This document shows, piece by piece, positions 10,573 to 23,662 of a stretch of DNA of 64,000 nt. Origin of the DNA: Straminergon stramineum (lineage: Eukaryota; Streptophyta; Bryopsida; Hypnales; Calliergonaceae); contig OY987264.1 in assembly GCA_963920665.1 (NCBI GenBank), positions 26,206,906 through 26,270,905 of the forward strand, in the 5' to 3' direction. A program made the position numbers and the translations under genes. Under the pieces are notes generated by a model. It searched no databases. It was not told where the DNA came from and saw nothing but the letters and a program-made list of their open reading frames with translations. The stretch's first letter is position 1. Each line of letters begins with the position of its first letter.

Positions 10573-12305
10573 TTGAGATAGGCCCCTTCCCTCAATTTCA
10601 ACTATTAAAACATAAACGACATGTTCTTCCATTATTGTCTACGTAATCTTGGACGTACCAATGGTCCTTCTTTGAAATAGCAATATAAGGCCCTATATTT
10701 TTGAAGAATCATTAATAACCATTAAGAATTAAATATTTTATTTTGAATTAAATTATGATCATATTCTTGTTGTCATTATCACACTTCTACAAGTTCAACA
10801 ATTTCTTCAAAATTACTAGATTATGACGTACATCCCATTCTCTTTCTCAAGGAACACTTATCATCCTTGAGAAATAGAAAACCCTCCTCTCAACTACCAC
10901 ATTGCAAAAGGACATCCCTCTAGAAGTGCTTAAAGCATGATCAAATCTATAATTTAAACAAGCTTCTTCTTGTTCCATTAAATGGTATGCATAATTTTAT
11001 TTTGTGGGGCCCTTTGTCAATATTGAATGATAATGTGGTATGTGCGAAGGATATATTAAAATTTGACTTTAGAGTTGGTTATACTAGACAAGCTAGAATA
11101 TCACTAATTCATGAGATTATATAGACCAATGATACTCAAAATGAAAAATACACGTGATCATTTTCTTCATCCATACTACATACAAAAATATCTCTAACAT
11201 AAGAAGAATGTCCTCTAGAGCTATTACATTGTACAAGCATGTCCTTCTTCAAGTGTCTCAAAGAGGATCAAATCATATATTTCAACTACATATTATAGAT
11301 TTGGATCATATGCTCAATCTTCTTCATTCCTATCAAACAAGTCTCGAACTGAATATGCTACAATAAATAATATTGTTGATAAGGTGTTTTATTTGTAAAT
11401 TCTAAATTGTTACTCTAGAATAGGACATATTGAACAAGCTTTAGTGTACCTCAAAAATCAAAAGTGTCTTTGGAAATTCACCAAAAAATAAAAGGAATTG
11501 GTCCTAAATGACCTTAAACTACTAGGTGATGGCTAGGTGATAGGGACTTTTTCATGGAACCCATGAGGTCCCCACTTCAACTCCCCATGCTGATATTTCT
11601 TCCATGGGTGTTCCCCATGCTATGAGAGTTTTGTTCGCATGGGGAGAGAGTTTATTCCTCTACTTATTCTTGACAAAAATTGGTCTATGATTTGCCATGG
11701 TTGTATTAGGTATGTCCTTACTGCGGTCCTTGAAGGCCATATATATTAAAAAACAAAACTATAGACTTTGTGCTTAAGATTACTACATACATGAAATATC
11801 TTGAATTTCATATGCTCTTTTTTGACTTGAATTTATCAAAATTGTCATACTTGTGCGACGCTGTTCTATATACCCTTTCCAAATGTTACTTTGTTGTCTA
11901 AAAAATTTGACAAACAGTGAAATAATGCATAATAAGATTGTTTTTTCCATTCTAATTTTTTTGTCTTCGAAATTGGTGTTTCAATTCTAATAAAAGGGAT
12001 GGCCTTCAGGCACCAAAGAATCTTGACAGAGAATGGTGCCCAATGCCTATATGAGCACGCATTTGGTGTCTATATGGGCCTTCGGCAACACTCATTGGCA
12101 CTATTTTTCTATGCCCTAAGACCACCATTTTACTTGTACTATTGTTCTTGGCTACGTAGACCTTGCAACAAAAGCAATACAAAAAATAAATGAAACAAGC
12201 CTTCTCTCATTTCTTTTTTCTCTCTTCTTTTCCCTCCTATTTTTCCTTATGTCCTTTTCCTTCTTCAAAGTTTTCATAATCCAACACAACATGAAAGACC
12301 TTCAA
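10573..12305. other. AT-rich stretch without a supported gene
   Basis: Short frames occur, such as 64 codons from 11999, but none has a recognisable domain or splice support. A weak inverted repeat of CCCCATGC/GCATGGGG lies around 11580-11650. Confidence 0.4.
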
Positions 12306-12309
12306 TTAA

Positions 12310-13221
12310 CCCCTGAAGGACTAGCCTTGTGTTTTTGGCAACATAACTTTTTTGGACAAGTACATGTGAGCGGAGATTTGACTCATTTAGGCTGAATTTT
12401 TTTGACAAGCTATGGATGAGGAATATCTTCCATGCACACTAAATTTCATTTCATTTGAGTATACAAGTAAAAAGTTATGATGCAAAATGTTGTTTATTTC
12501 TCAATTCGGGGAGCTCGGGCAGATCTGAAAAAATCACTTTTTTCAAAAATAAAAATTTGAAATTGATTTTCTAGATTTACATATATGGGAAAAGCTTTGA
12601 ATTAGTCCATTTTGATCAATGTAATGAAAGTTATGAGGAATTTTAGTTTGCGGGCAGTTGAGGAATCTCTACTTTAAAATAAACTTTGAAGTCCTTGATT
12701 TAACTCAATTTTTCATATTTTTTGAAAAAAATAAAATCATAGGATTGAGATTGTTTATTACAGCATTACAACCATTGGGATTGTCATTTTTCAATTTCAT
12801 AATTAAAATTTTGACAATTTAGTATTTTGAATTATTCTCTACTTCTTTCTACTTACTATTTTTTTCCTATATGTTGTACAATTCCAAATCATTCGAAAAT
12901 TTTCAAGAACATAGCCAACTTGCCTTGAAGAATGAATCCAAAGATGCACCATCATTTTGGACATTTTTTCATACAAATGTGACCTTATGAAGTGCTGCTG
13001 CCTGGTTTTTTGTAGGGCAAAAAAACTGATTTTTGTCACTTCAAATGTTAATATCTTCCAATCCACATGGTAGAAATTTCACATCTTTTCAAAACAACTT
13101 ACTACAAGATCCTACGGTTACTTGTGTTCAAAAATGTTTTTTTTCTTAAATTTGATTTTTGTGCTATAAATGGCAATTTCTGAACGTTTTTGGTGAAAAC
13201 ATAGTCAAATACATTTAGGGG
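12310..13221 (+). mobile_element. Family-B TTAA element, copy c (full length)
   Basis: This is a 912-bp copy flanked by TTAA at 12306-12309 and 13222-13225. It starts CCCCTGAAGGACTAGCC and ends CATAGTCAAATACATTTAGG plus GG. Its interior is collinear with copies at 24561-25430 and 25950-26870. It preserves the unoccupied TTAACTCAATTTTTC segment near 12703 that corresponds to the insertion site in copy a. There is no coding frame. Confidence 0.85.
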
Positions 13222-13368
13222 TTAACTTAGATGCTGAAGATTATTCTTTCTGCTAGTGTGCCTAGAAGCTGTCAAGCTTTGTGCCCTGTGCATGCATTTC
13301 CAAGATGGAATGTCACAGCAGGTATGTACAATCATGCATAAATTTGGATTTGGATTTCTTAATTTTAG

Positions 13369-13942
13369 CCCCTAAACGTCCAGAGTCATCTCCAGATTTA
13401 ACAATTTCAGAAAAATTATAAAGTACAATTTACAAGCATATTTCGAAATTGACATACAAATAAAAGTTGTAGGTTTTTAGTCATAGATTCCATCAGTACA
13501 ATTAGATTCATCAATGTTATCACCAATAATTTTTGATAAATTTTGAAAGGAAAATTTCAAAAATCCTTCTAAATGTGATTCAAGGAAAATATTATCAGTT
13601 TCTGAGTAAAATTTGCTAGAATGGATTTGAAATGAGGTTCTCTTCACATGCTCATTTTTTTGAAATTTTTGTGTTTTCAAAATTTATGACCTCATTTAGG
13701 CAAATCCAATTTTGAACTAGTCAATGCAGTTTTTGCTTGGTCAACCACTTCACATGCTTGCAAATTTGAAATTTTAGAAAAATATGTAGTATATTAATAC
13801 CAAATCCTACCCTTAGATAGAACAACAACTTCATAGAGTACCTCCTCAAATTAGGATGACTTTCATCCAAGGAGTTAGATGGATGAAACTTGAGTTATGA
13901 TTTGTTCATTGTCTAGGAAATGGATGTTGGAGCGCTTAGGGG
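13369..13942 (+). mobile_element. Family-C TTAA element, copy b
   Basis: This 574-bp copy of family C starts CCCCTAAACGTCCAGAGTCA and ends GGATGTTGGAGCGCTTAGGG plus G. The right flank is TTAA (13943-13946); the left flank has decayed to TTAG. It is collinear with copy a throughout, for example AGATTCCATC and CAATGTTATCACCAAT inside. Confidence 0.8.
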
Positions 13943-13946
13943 TTAA

Positions 13947-15910
13947 TGGAAAAAAGGTCAAACCTTCAAATATGTATACGAAGTAAGGTGAAAACACCTG
14001 GACAAATCCCTATATCCACTCCTAACAAGTACACTTCCATTAAATTATGTCCCTGAAAGTGTCATTGTAGAATTCCTATAAGGTAGCAATAGCCATAATC
14101 CTCTTTGTATTCATAATCATCTCCTCTAAAATCTTGGAAATCTTTGGAAGTGAATAGATGTGATTACAAGGATGTACTACACCTAAATATTAAATCCTAT
14201 TGTTGGTATTAGGTGCATTTATAGTCATCTTTTTTAAAATTCACAATTTATATTCATAGTGTCTGAATAAGACATTTGAAAGTGCAAACAAATTAATTTT
14301 TTGCCTACTAATATGCTCCAATCATTTGTTGGATATCTATCAATAGAAATCATGTTTATAATCCTCAAATTCACAGTTATGAGTGTTGGTATCTTCCTTA
14401 TTTACCATTGGTTGATTGTTCATTTCACTGGATTTTGGTTTCTAAATCGAGTTTTGGAGCATTTTCAATGGCTTTGGAAGTTCCACTTTGAAAATTCATA
14501 GATATGACATGCCTTACCAAAAATCTTTATTTTTAGTATTCACAATTTTCAAATGATAATACTACTAAATTATTTTCTCTAAATAAAGGTGCTTCCAACT
14601 ACACTAAATTGTTGAGTTTCATGTTTTTATGGTTGGAGTTTATTAAAACATTGTAGATCTACAATTGTAGAGCACCTCAAATTCAAACTATTTGTACATT
14701 TTGATTTTTTGTTGTATCAATGATGTACAAGTAGTGTACTCTTGAAGAGGTGGGCAATTTTAAAGCCCTGTGCCATTTCAACTTCCAAAATTCATAACTT
14801 ATTCCACAAAGCTCCAAAACAAATGAAAGAACTTGGATTAGATGCCATTTTCATTTGTCTTTCTAGGAAAATTCACTGAAAAATATTTCATAAAGTTTCA
14901 ACTTCCCAAATTTAGTTTCAGTTGTTAAATAGGGGCTTTCTTACCCACCTACCTTGGGTGTTTCCAACTTTCTTCAATTCAAACCTCCTTGAATGGCAGG
15001 ATCTGCATACATGAGCTGCAGATTGAAGTAGGTGGGCATGAGTGAACTGAAGGTTGTCTCTAATTCAAGCATAAGGACAATGTAACATAACTTACTGGAA
15101 TCACTAATTTAGATGATGCCCTCTCACTTTTGTTGCATGAAGAAGATCTTAGCCTGGGGATATCTTATTTGTCACACTGTGCACTGACCAACAAAATATA
15201 GAAGTCAGCAATTGGTGAACATCACTGTAGTACAAGTCCAGCACAGCTACATCTCCATGACTTGATGCCTCTAAAAGTGTGGTGGGTGTCACTTCCTAGT
15301 TCCTATTCCTACCCTGGGGCCTTCCCTGTTCAAGAACATTTCAACACACCAGCCAGAGCAGCCGCCTCTGCCACCCCAAGCATTTAGTTCAACTTCACCT
15401 AATTAGGCCATTTTAAGACAAGTTTTGTCACCAAGTAACAGGTGGCATTGTATGCATTGTCATTGTGCAATACCTTTATAATTATTCTGCCTAATTGAAA
15501 ACAAGTGTCACATTTCCATTTGCTAAGCAGATGGTTGGTTAGGAATGCTGAGGCAGAACTAGTATGTATTCTTGTAAGTTGAAGGTTGAAGGTCTTTTCA
15601 CCCTGAAGGCTTTGAGGTCAGCACTCTGTACTTCACTACGCATCTCCTTTCATGACATTGTTCATTGTCTGTATTTCTTTTTATGTATGTTCCTTCTTCC
15701 ACGTGCACTTGTTATTTCAATGCACTTTTTTAAACCATTAACTAACTTCTTTTAATTTGTTTTTTCAAGATCGTGGAGCCTCTTCATTGGTGAATGGACT
15801 GGACTATCATTCACAAATTCGTGCATAGCTTTGGTATGTTCATCTTTCAAACTTCTGTACTTTTTTTCATTATTGCAACTTCTATTTCTTTACACGATTC
15901 TTAGTAACTA
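13947..15910. other. Intergenic stretch, partly less AT-rich
   Basis: No gene is supported. From about 14930 to 15830 the composition is more balanced and a short exon-like segment bounded by TTTTTTCAAG and GGTATGTT lies at 15769-15833, but I cannot connect it to a reading frame of known type. Confidence 0.3.
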
Positions 15911-16098
15911 CACTGAATATGGGTATTAAGGGGACCAAAAAATTGAAGGGACTGGTTCTGGGAAATTGTAGATGTTTGAAACATGATGCACATCCTTCGG
16001 ACACTTCAATGACCATTGATGTACAACGAAGGCAAATATTTATATAGTGTGAAATGTCAATTAATTAGTACAAGTCTCCTTAATACCCCTATTCAGTG
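15911..16098. mobile_element. 188-bp MITE with ~26-bp inverted ends and TA flanks
   Basis: The left end CACTGAATATGGGTATTAAG is the inverse of the right end CTTAATACCCCTATTCAGTG with one mismatch, and the similarity continues inward for a few bases. TA flanks both sides (15909-15910 and 16099-16100). Short length, inverted ends and a TA target suit a Stowaway/Tc1-mariner-type MITE. The interior has no coding frame. Confidence 0.75.
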
Positions 16099-16100
16099 TA

Positions 16101-17338
16101 CATAATCATCTCCAATGTTCTTTGTTTCCCATATCACATTCAAAAAAATCTCCTCTATCCATTATTAGATTACATTTATTTATAAATTATCATTCCATAC
16201 ATTGATATTATGAAATAGTAATCCAAAGCCATTGACATCTTATTTTTTAGCCCTCATGTTCAAAATCTAACTTTTTATCAAAATCATTTCAATTTTTCTT
16301 CCAATACTTGTAGATTAAATGAAAAACATTGTTTACATTTTACATCTAAGTGAAAAAACTTTCACAATACAAGCATGAGCTTTAGTACAAGAAACTTCTA
16401 GAAATGTCGGTCATTCACTATGCAACACATACTATTGTTTACCTTATAAAACTCAATTCTATTGTCATATGGTCAAACTTTGTATGTCATCTTAGTTTAG
16501 CCCTTCAAACCATTATCAAATTTAAATTTCGTTTCTTTGTTCAATTGAATTGTATGATAGCTACCATTGTAAAATTTTTAATAGTTACATAATATTTTGA
16601 ATTTAAAAAAAATTTGTACCCATGTAGTGAACACCAATAGATAAATAAAACTTAAACAATATAACCCATTTCTATTTTCAAACTTTTCAATAGAAATTTA
16701 AATGATTTTTTAATGTTTACTACCACAATGTAAGTGTTAATAACAACATACTTGTTCAAACTTCACTTTTGAACTACTTGTAATTTAATTTTTTTTTACA
16801 GTTGGAACTTCCTTCTATATTTTTAATTATGCAATACTTGTATACAAATTCATTACTTCTACTCATTTCTACAGCTTATATGGTTTGCATTATAACAATT
16901 GTAAGTCCTAAACTATATGAAGTTTGCATCCACAATGTTTGTAGTCCTCATAAAAAGACTACGTGAAAGACAACTTCTTTTTCACTTTAAATTCTATCAT
17001 CTCTGAACTTTCTAGATGCCCTAAATTTTTATAATTGTAATAATTTTATAATAATCTAATGCCAAGTCATAGAACTGGGTATGCTATTTTTTTATTCATT
17101 ATCCCATACTTTTATTCTAGAAAAAAATCATGTTTTCCTTTGCTACTTTTTTGTGTGAAACACAATCACAAAATCATGAGATTCCTAAAAAAATTTAAAT
17201 TGCATGTATATCATAATAAATAAATAAATCATGTCCAATGTTCTTGTTCACTAATATACTACAAAGTTGAACCATTCACCTATAGCTCATGTATATGTTG
17301 ATTTTTATTCAAGTACTTTCAGGTACATTGGGTTGTGC
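16101..17338. other. AT-rich region upstream of the transposase gene
   Basis: No independent gene is seen. The segment just before 17339 ends in an acceptor-like CTTTCAG at 17316-17322, so a leader exon and 5' intron of the transposase gene may lie here. Confidence 0.35.
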
Positions 17339-20300
17339 ATGGAAGCGATGGCTGAAAATGCCAATCCCAATCCTTCTCCTCAAACTCGTCCACGTCAACA
17401 ATGTCCAGATGTGCTTCCTACTCTCCCACCGTATACAGGTTCTGTACTATTTTCTCGTCGAGTTTCTCACTCCCAAACATTATACTGTACTATTCCGCCT
17501 CATGTCAATACGACTTTTGGAATCCAGAGTGTGCCCATCCACAGATCCAATGTTCCATGTGAGCCATACATGTGTGAATTGGGAGAGTCCTCTGTACCTC
17601 ATACTACAGTTTCTTGTTCCGGGTATTTTCCCTCTGTTCCCTTTCCATTTTCATTCAACACACCGTCATCATCCCCATCATTTGTACCCATGCCTACGTT
17701 TTCTACCCTACCAAGTGATGTGTCTATTAGGGCATCATTGTTTCCAACACCTATTGATGCACCCATTCCTTCTCAAGATGATGACGTTGTCATAAATGCA
17801 CTCCATGGAGTGAGTGATTTTTTTGGAAAGTACTGTAGGGGAGGTTTGGGAGACAGAGAGACTCTACTTCCTAGTCAAAGAGTGAGAGAGCACATTCAAG
17901 ATGCTAGTGCAGGTGGCTACTCAGTTCGAAGGAGGAGAGAGTGGTGGATGGGTGTCTGTTTTTGTGCATCAGCAGTTACAGGCACCCCTTTTCATCAAAT
18001 TACGGAGGAGGATGTCCTAGAGTCCATCCGATATCAAGGACTCGTAGATAGTCGTTCAAGACGACTTGGACTTGATCGTGCTATACATGCATGGTCCATT
18101 TGGCCTCATGTGGAGGGTGAGGTTGAACAACGTATCTTGCAGAGGATTCGAGGATGTTTTACCTCAGAGATATTTGCTCTCTTGATGCTTGATTCAGGCC
18201 TCACCCATAAATCCCTACAAGTACTGAAGTCTCTTGATGAATTTAAAGTTTTCAAGAATGTGACAAGTAAAAATGTCATTCAAGAGTTTAGGGTACGTAT
18301 CTAACTATTATATAATTTTTACAATTCTATTTTTTGATGTTAAATTACTTCAAATATGAAATGAGTTGGACTTAGCAATCTAAAATTTAGTGAGGATACA
18401 CAAGTTGAACATGTTTTTAAAGAAAATGTAGATGCCAATTCCACATATGTCACTATAAAAATATGTTGAAGTAGTTATGGGCTTACAAACATCTTTGTCT
18501 CTTTGGGTTCAATAAGACAATTTAATATGCAAGACAAGAAAAATTGAAATAAATATTTTATTTTTTATTCTTTCATTTTTTTTGCAGAAATTCAAAAACG
18601 ACGCTTTCCGTGATGGTTTAGGCTGGCAGCGTACAGATGGAGTCACATATGGTGTGCAAGTAAACCATGTCAGTACATGGATGACCTACATGGTCCTCTT
18701 ATACGAGCGGAGGGCTGCTTCTATTGTGGAGGGGGTTGTGTTTTTCAAACTTGCTATAGACTCAAGATGTCATTGGAATCGGGGTGGGCAGGTATTTTAT
18801 CTTCTACACTAAAACTGTCATAAAAATTGAAAGTTCCAATGTCAGTTTAATTATTAAAAATTTAGGTTATATAATACAATATTAATGTGCCAATACTTTT
18901 GTTGTTGTGAAGGTTTGTGAAGTATTTTTGGAGTTGCTACATGACAGAGGGCTACTATATTGTATATCAATTGCCAAATATGAGGGTAAAGATTCTGATG
19001 GAGAAGTTCTTGCCCATGTGTGCAATAGACAAGCTTTTCCAGAAGGTGGCCATACTTTTGACCAACTCTCTAGTATTATGCGAGATGGTATCATTGTGGA
19101 TGGTCGACATTTGGAAGTTCGACTTTTTGAGTGCCATGACTTAGCTTGCTCCTATGCTCTTGTCTCTCGTGGTGCTGCATCTGCTCTCGGTACAAGCTTT
19201 TGTCCATGGTGTATGGTGACAAAACCAAGCTCAATTCATGTTACAACGGAAATTCCAATTTGTACCTCAGACACTCTACAATCTATTGGACAACAATGGC
19301 ATATGGGTGCATCTTTGATTCACGTATATTAACTATCCTACATCTTTGACATATTGAAATTCTTAAATTCCAAGTAAATGAAAGCTTTTATGTCGTCTTT
19401 ATGTTTTTTATTAATCTTCATATTTCTGAATTGTAGGAGTTGAATCCTTGGATTCCACAAGATTATCTCATCGATTCTCCACTGTGGCTTCACATTATGA
19501 CTATTCCAAATCAGAGGACCATGTACTTGACGGTATTGAAGAATTGGCCTATGGATCGCGAAAATAATGAAAAGGTATAACATTGAATCAATTTTTTAAC
19601 TATGTTTGTTTATCACATGATTATTACACGTTTTTGGAAATTATCTAATTCACTATACATAATGTAGGTTACTCCACCACATATGACAGATTTGGTATAT
19701 TGTACTCGTCATGCTTCTATCCGAACTATTCGAAAGTTGTTCTCTCATTTGGAACGTTTTGCACAAGACCTCGATGCTATTGTCCCAGTTGTAGAGAGAC
19801 CTTCTCGATTTGATAGATTGCGGAGGATTTTACAGGTACTCCACCTTTCATTTATATATTTGGATATATAGAAGTTCGTGATATGATTTTTTATATGTAT
19901 GATTATATAAGTTAAAATTTACATTAAAATGATGTATTCAATTGTATAGACAGCACCCATTGCAGTGCAAGTGACAGTGGAAGAGAAGAGCAAAAAAAAT
20001 TTACGTTATCGTTCCCTCAAATTTGGTCAAGGAGATGGCATTATTGCGGACCGCATTCTACAACACATGGAGTTGTTGCTTCAAGTATGATTTTCTATTT
20101 GCATATTTATCATGAAATAATTTTCTACAATTTTTTTAATATAATGATAAAAGTTAACCATTTCTTATATAAATGTGTTTATATTTTTGAATGCAGGTTA
20201 TTTCAGATACTCCATCTGTGGATCGTCTTCGACACATTACTATGATGTGGGAAGCATATCGTCGCTTCAATATTTTACAACAAGCATATGAAGCACAAAA

Positions 20301-21643
20301 TGTTTCTATCAATTCACAATTGGAGGGCAGGTGAATGTTATAATGAATTGTAATGAAATTTTATTTTTTTTACACTTTCCATCTACTATTTTGAAAATTT
20401 GAATATGAAAATTTGAATATTATTTGGTGGTCTGTTGAACAGTTTACCATTTGTGGCAAAGGAGTTTGCATGGCATGCATCCAGGTTATTTGAGACATTC
20501 ACTCCATACTTCCACATTCAGACAGCACATGCAGGGCAAATGAGCATGTCTCTACCAACAGAGTTGACATTGGGTCGTTTGAAGAATGAAGTCGTGGAAC
20601 GAAAGCATCGTGAGGCGAAGAGTTTGCACACTGCTCAAGGAGCGGGAAAAGGAGGTCCATCAGCTGAAATACGAGGGGTATATACTTGTACAATACATGT
20701 TTTAATTAACCATTCTAGAATTATTCATTGGTATATTCTTCATTTTTTAAAGGATGATAGAATTACAAGAATGTAATATTATTTTCTTTATTGAATTCTG
20801 TGAAATATTGTAGCCATTAATTCTTTTATATGTGTACTTTTGATCAGACTGCAGAGTGGGATCGTATGGATTTGCAAAAAGAAATGCTCTCTCAATACAT
20901 GCATGTCAGGATGGCATATGAGGATTTGTTGAAGGTATGTTTTTTATTTTAAAATAAGATTATATGTAATGATATTGTTATAGTTTTTTTCATTTCACTA
21001 TACTAACATTACATTGGTTGCATATATGCAGAAAAAACGAACAAGGAAGTGGGTCCCTAAATACATTCGAACTACTATGTTGAAGATGTTTGAAGAAAAG
21101 GGTAGAGAAGACATTACTATGGCTATGGCTTTAGAGCTTACAACACCACATGAGGGCGTAGTTACTCCAGAGCAAATTTACCAGTTGTGGCACAATTGGT
21201 ATAATCATTATCGTCGGCAACCTTTATTAGAGCAATCTAGAGGGAGTGGTCCACTACAAGCCTTGGTAAGTTATTTTCGACATTAGAATTTTAAGGATAA
21301 TTTCTTCAAAAATAAATACGAATGTCTGAACATTTTCTTTTTGCAGGATTCAAATCTTCTTCCACGTACAAGAGAGCTTACCCAAATAGCTATTGAGGTG
21401 GAAGAGGCACGTCTTGGATTTCGACGCATGGCAAAGCGACCACTGGTACTTTCAGAGGAGCCACAAGTACATGACGAAGAAGATATAACACGAGCCCAGG
21501 ACAGAGAGTGTTCTTCCATTCATGGTACAGTTGATGAGGTAGGTTTGAGGGGAGGGCGTACTAGAGGACATAGTAGAGGGACTCGTCGAGGTTCACGACG
21601 AACATCTATGAGTGCGGGTTTTACTGTTCCCCATGATGATTAG
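17339..21643 (+). CDS. Putative DDE-type transposase, 11 exons, frame intact
   Basis: Exons can be read at 17339-18292, 18588-18791, 18913-19323, 19437-19574, 19668-19835, 19950-20084, 20197-20330, 20443-20677, 20848-20934, 21032-21265 and 21347-21643. Every junction is GT-AG, phases agree, and the joined frame of 998 codons has no stop. I start at ATG 17339 because an acceptor-like TTTCAG lies just upstream; the frame is open back to an ATG at 17267. Candidate catalytic acids are Asp376 (FKLAIDSR), Asp462 (FECHDLAC) and Glu767 (EVVERKHREAK). A zinc knuckle CPWC lies at 483-486, between the second Asp and the Glu as in Tnp2-, Plavaka- and KDZ-type transposases. The N-terminal ~150 residues are Pro/Ser-rich; the C terminus is basic (GRTRGHSRGTRRGSRR). 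The superfamily is not settled. It may be a recently active or domesticated transposase. Confidence 0.72.
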
Positions 21644-21673
21644 TAGCCTTCTATGTAGTATATTGGTATATAT

Positions 21674-21712
21674 ACATTACACACACACACACACACATAG
21701 ATATAGATATAT
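21674..21712. repeat. AC and AT-type microsatellite
   Basis: A run of (AC)n grades into ATAGATATAGATATA just past the transposase stop codon. It is a simple repeat. Confidence 0.8.
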
Positions 21713-21919
21713 AATATTTGCAATCAACATGTATACATATTTTCAATTATTATATTCATGGAGAGAAGTTGTTCTACTTGTAAAAAACATTTTTGTAGCA
21801 TAATTAAAAAATTGTATTAAACCCTAAAGGACCAAGATAAATTGTTGGCAACATAGAAATTTAACCCCTATAAGTATTTGACTATGTTTTCACCAAAAAT
21901 GATTTGAAATTGTCATTTC

Positions 21920-23662
21920 CCAGGGAGATCACTCCTTGTAATTTAAGGTATACACTTGAGTTAAGAGGGTATTTGACGTGGGGCTATCTACCTTCATTAT
22001 TGCATTTAAGATGACCATATTTTTATATAAAAAGCTACAAGAGTGTATTTCCACTATCCTATGTTTTTTTGCAAATTCATTCATTTAATTTTTATAATGG
22101 GGATATCTTACATATAATATTTAAGTGACCAAATTTTACCAATTACCGTCCTTCTCTACAAATTTTTCCTTACTTTTACTACATGCATATATAGGCTAGG
22201 GATACACTATGAAACCAACAACAATTGATTCAATTCAAGGGTCATTGACCAAATGATAGTTTTTAATAACAAATTTACTATTGGACACTTTAGAATTTCC
22301 ATTGAATTAGCTGTGAACATCCCATTCAATATGATTTCGTGTGTTTAATACATACAACTTCAAAGATTGAAGATAACCCCTAAAGGACCAAGGCCTTTTT
22401 TCTGCAAAAAAACACTCAAAACTGCCATTTATAGAGCAAAGAGTAAAAAAATTTGAAAATGGTATTTTCTGCACATTTTACCATAGGATCTTACACCTAA
22501 CTAGTATGAAAATGTGTGAAAAAAAATTCAGAAATTTTGACCACATAGATTGTAGGATATTTGCATTTAAAGTGAAGAAAACAAGCTTTTCCACATATTG
22601 CGGGACTAGGTTATTTGACTTTGAACCTTCTTAACTTTAGTTTTTTGCACTACAGAGTTTTGAGCTTTAAATCTTTATGGTTGAGAATTGGGTTGAGAGT
22701 CTAGGGAAAAAATGAAAATACAAAAAAAAATTAATTTTGATTCTTTAAAAAATTGTTAAGTAGAGGTAGGTACATGATAGTAGGAAAATCTAAACTATTA
22801 ATATCTCTAAAATGGAATTAAAATGCACTAATCCCATTGGTGAGATTGTTCCTCAAAGCAAATGAAATGACCTGGACCTTCTTATTTTGGAAAATTGTAA
22901 AAATTGCATTTAGAAATGAATCCCACAAGTTAAAGAAGATGCTTGAAGTGCCTGAAAAACAAGATTGTCTTTAACTTTCTCATAACAAATCCAAACGGAA
23001 TGAATCAAAGCTTTATGTGTAGACAAAAATACAATCTATAAGGAAAAAAATAAAAAATAAAAAAATTCAGATTTCTGAAACTTTATTTTTCTGTCCCCTC
23101 TCCCCTGTTCTGAGCTTATTTGGGCATAACTTTTGTTTTGGGGTTCAAAATGAAAAAAAATATTCCCAAAAAGCTAATCAATTTTTCTATCCTCATAAAA
23201 AGTTTCAAAAAATCAGGACAGAAATTGAGACCGTAGGTACCTACCCAAAATCTCATTTGTCCCCCAAAGGGACAATGGTCCTTTAGGGGTTAAATGAACT
23301 ATAAACTCTATCCTCGCATTGTATAGTTTTGGGGGCATTCAATCCACTAAGGTAAACCTCCCTATTTGTGCAATGTGACAATTTTTGCCATTTGTGGTAA
23401 ATGTTTTACATTTGCCTTTTTTTATATGCATGCTATTAGTACTATGGCACAATTTTTGTCAATCACCCTTCATAACTTATTAATAAAGATTCTTACTACA
23501 TGATGTTTTTATGTAGCCTAATTTCTATATATTAAAGTATGTAGAATTTCATGGACACTATAGTAGCCCTACATATAATATAAAATTTCCCCCCTTTGAA
23601 TTAAATGGACCCTATCTTTTAACTCATGTAGTTTTCTAAAACTCAAGAGTAAACTCCCCGGG
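21920..23662. mobile_element. MULE-like non-autonomous element with 9-bp target duplication
   Basis: The direct repeat TGTCATTTC borders the insertion at 21911-21919 and 23663-23671. The left end CCAGGGAGATCACTCCTTG is the inverse of the right end CAAGAGTAAACTCCCCGGG with a few mismatches and two small gaps, and weaker similarity (ATGAGTTAAAAGATAGGG type) runs on for about 30 more bases. A 9-bp duplication with extended inverted ends is typical of Mutator-like elements; an 8-bp reading would suit hAT. It is itself split by the family-D element at 22377-23289 and measures about 826 bp without it. No coding frame is seen. Confidence 0.6.
22377..23289 (+). mobile_element. Family-D TTAA element, copy a, innermost layer
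   Basis: This 913-bp element has perfect 14-bp inverted ends, CCCCTAAAGGACCA and TGGTCCTTTAGGGG. The right flank is TTAA (23290-23293) and the left flank has changed to ATAA. Its first ~250 bp are related to one end of family B (TAGGATCTT... and CATAGATTGTAGGATATTTG), but the rest is different. Perfect ends and the innermost position both say it is the youngest of the four nested insertions. A diverged copy lies at 49949-54690. Confidence 0.82.

Noticed and set aside
11999..12193. 64-codon frame starting MAFRHQRIL
   Set aside because: Too short, no domain, no regulatory context.
14939..15036. Short inverted repeat around CCCACCTAC/GTAGGTGGG as a MITE
   Set aside because: Arms are only about 11 bp and no target duplication or second copy was seen.
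17289..17795. 168-codon frame overlapping transposase exon 1
   Set aside because: It is a shadow of the exon in another frame, with no link to downstream exons.
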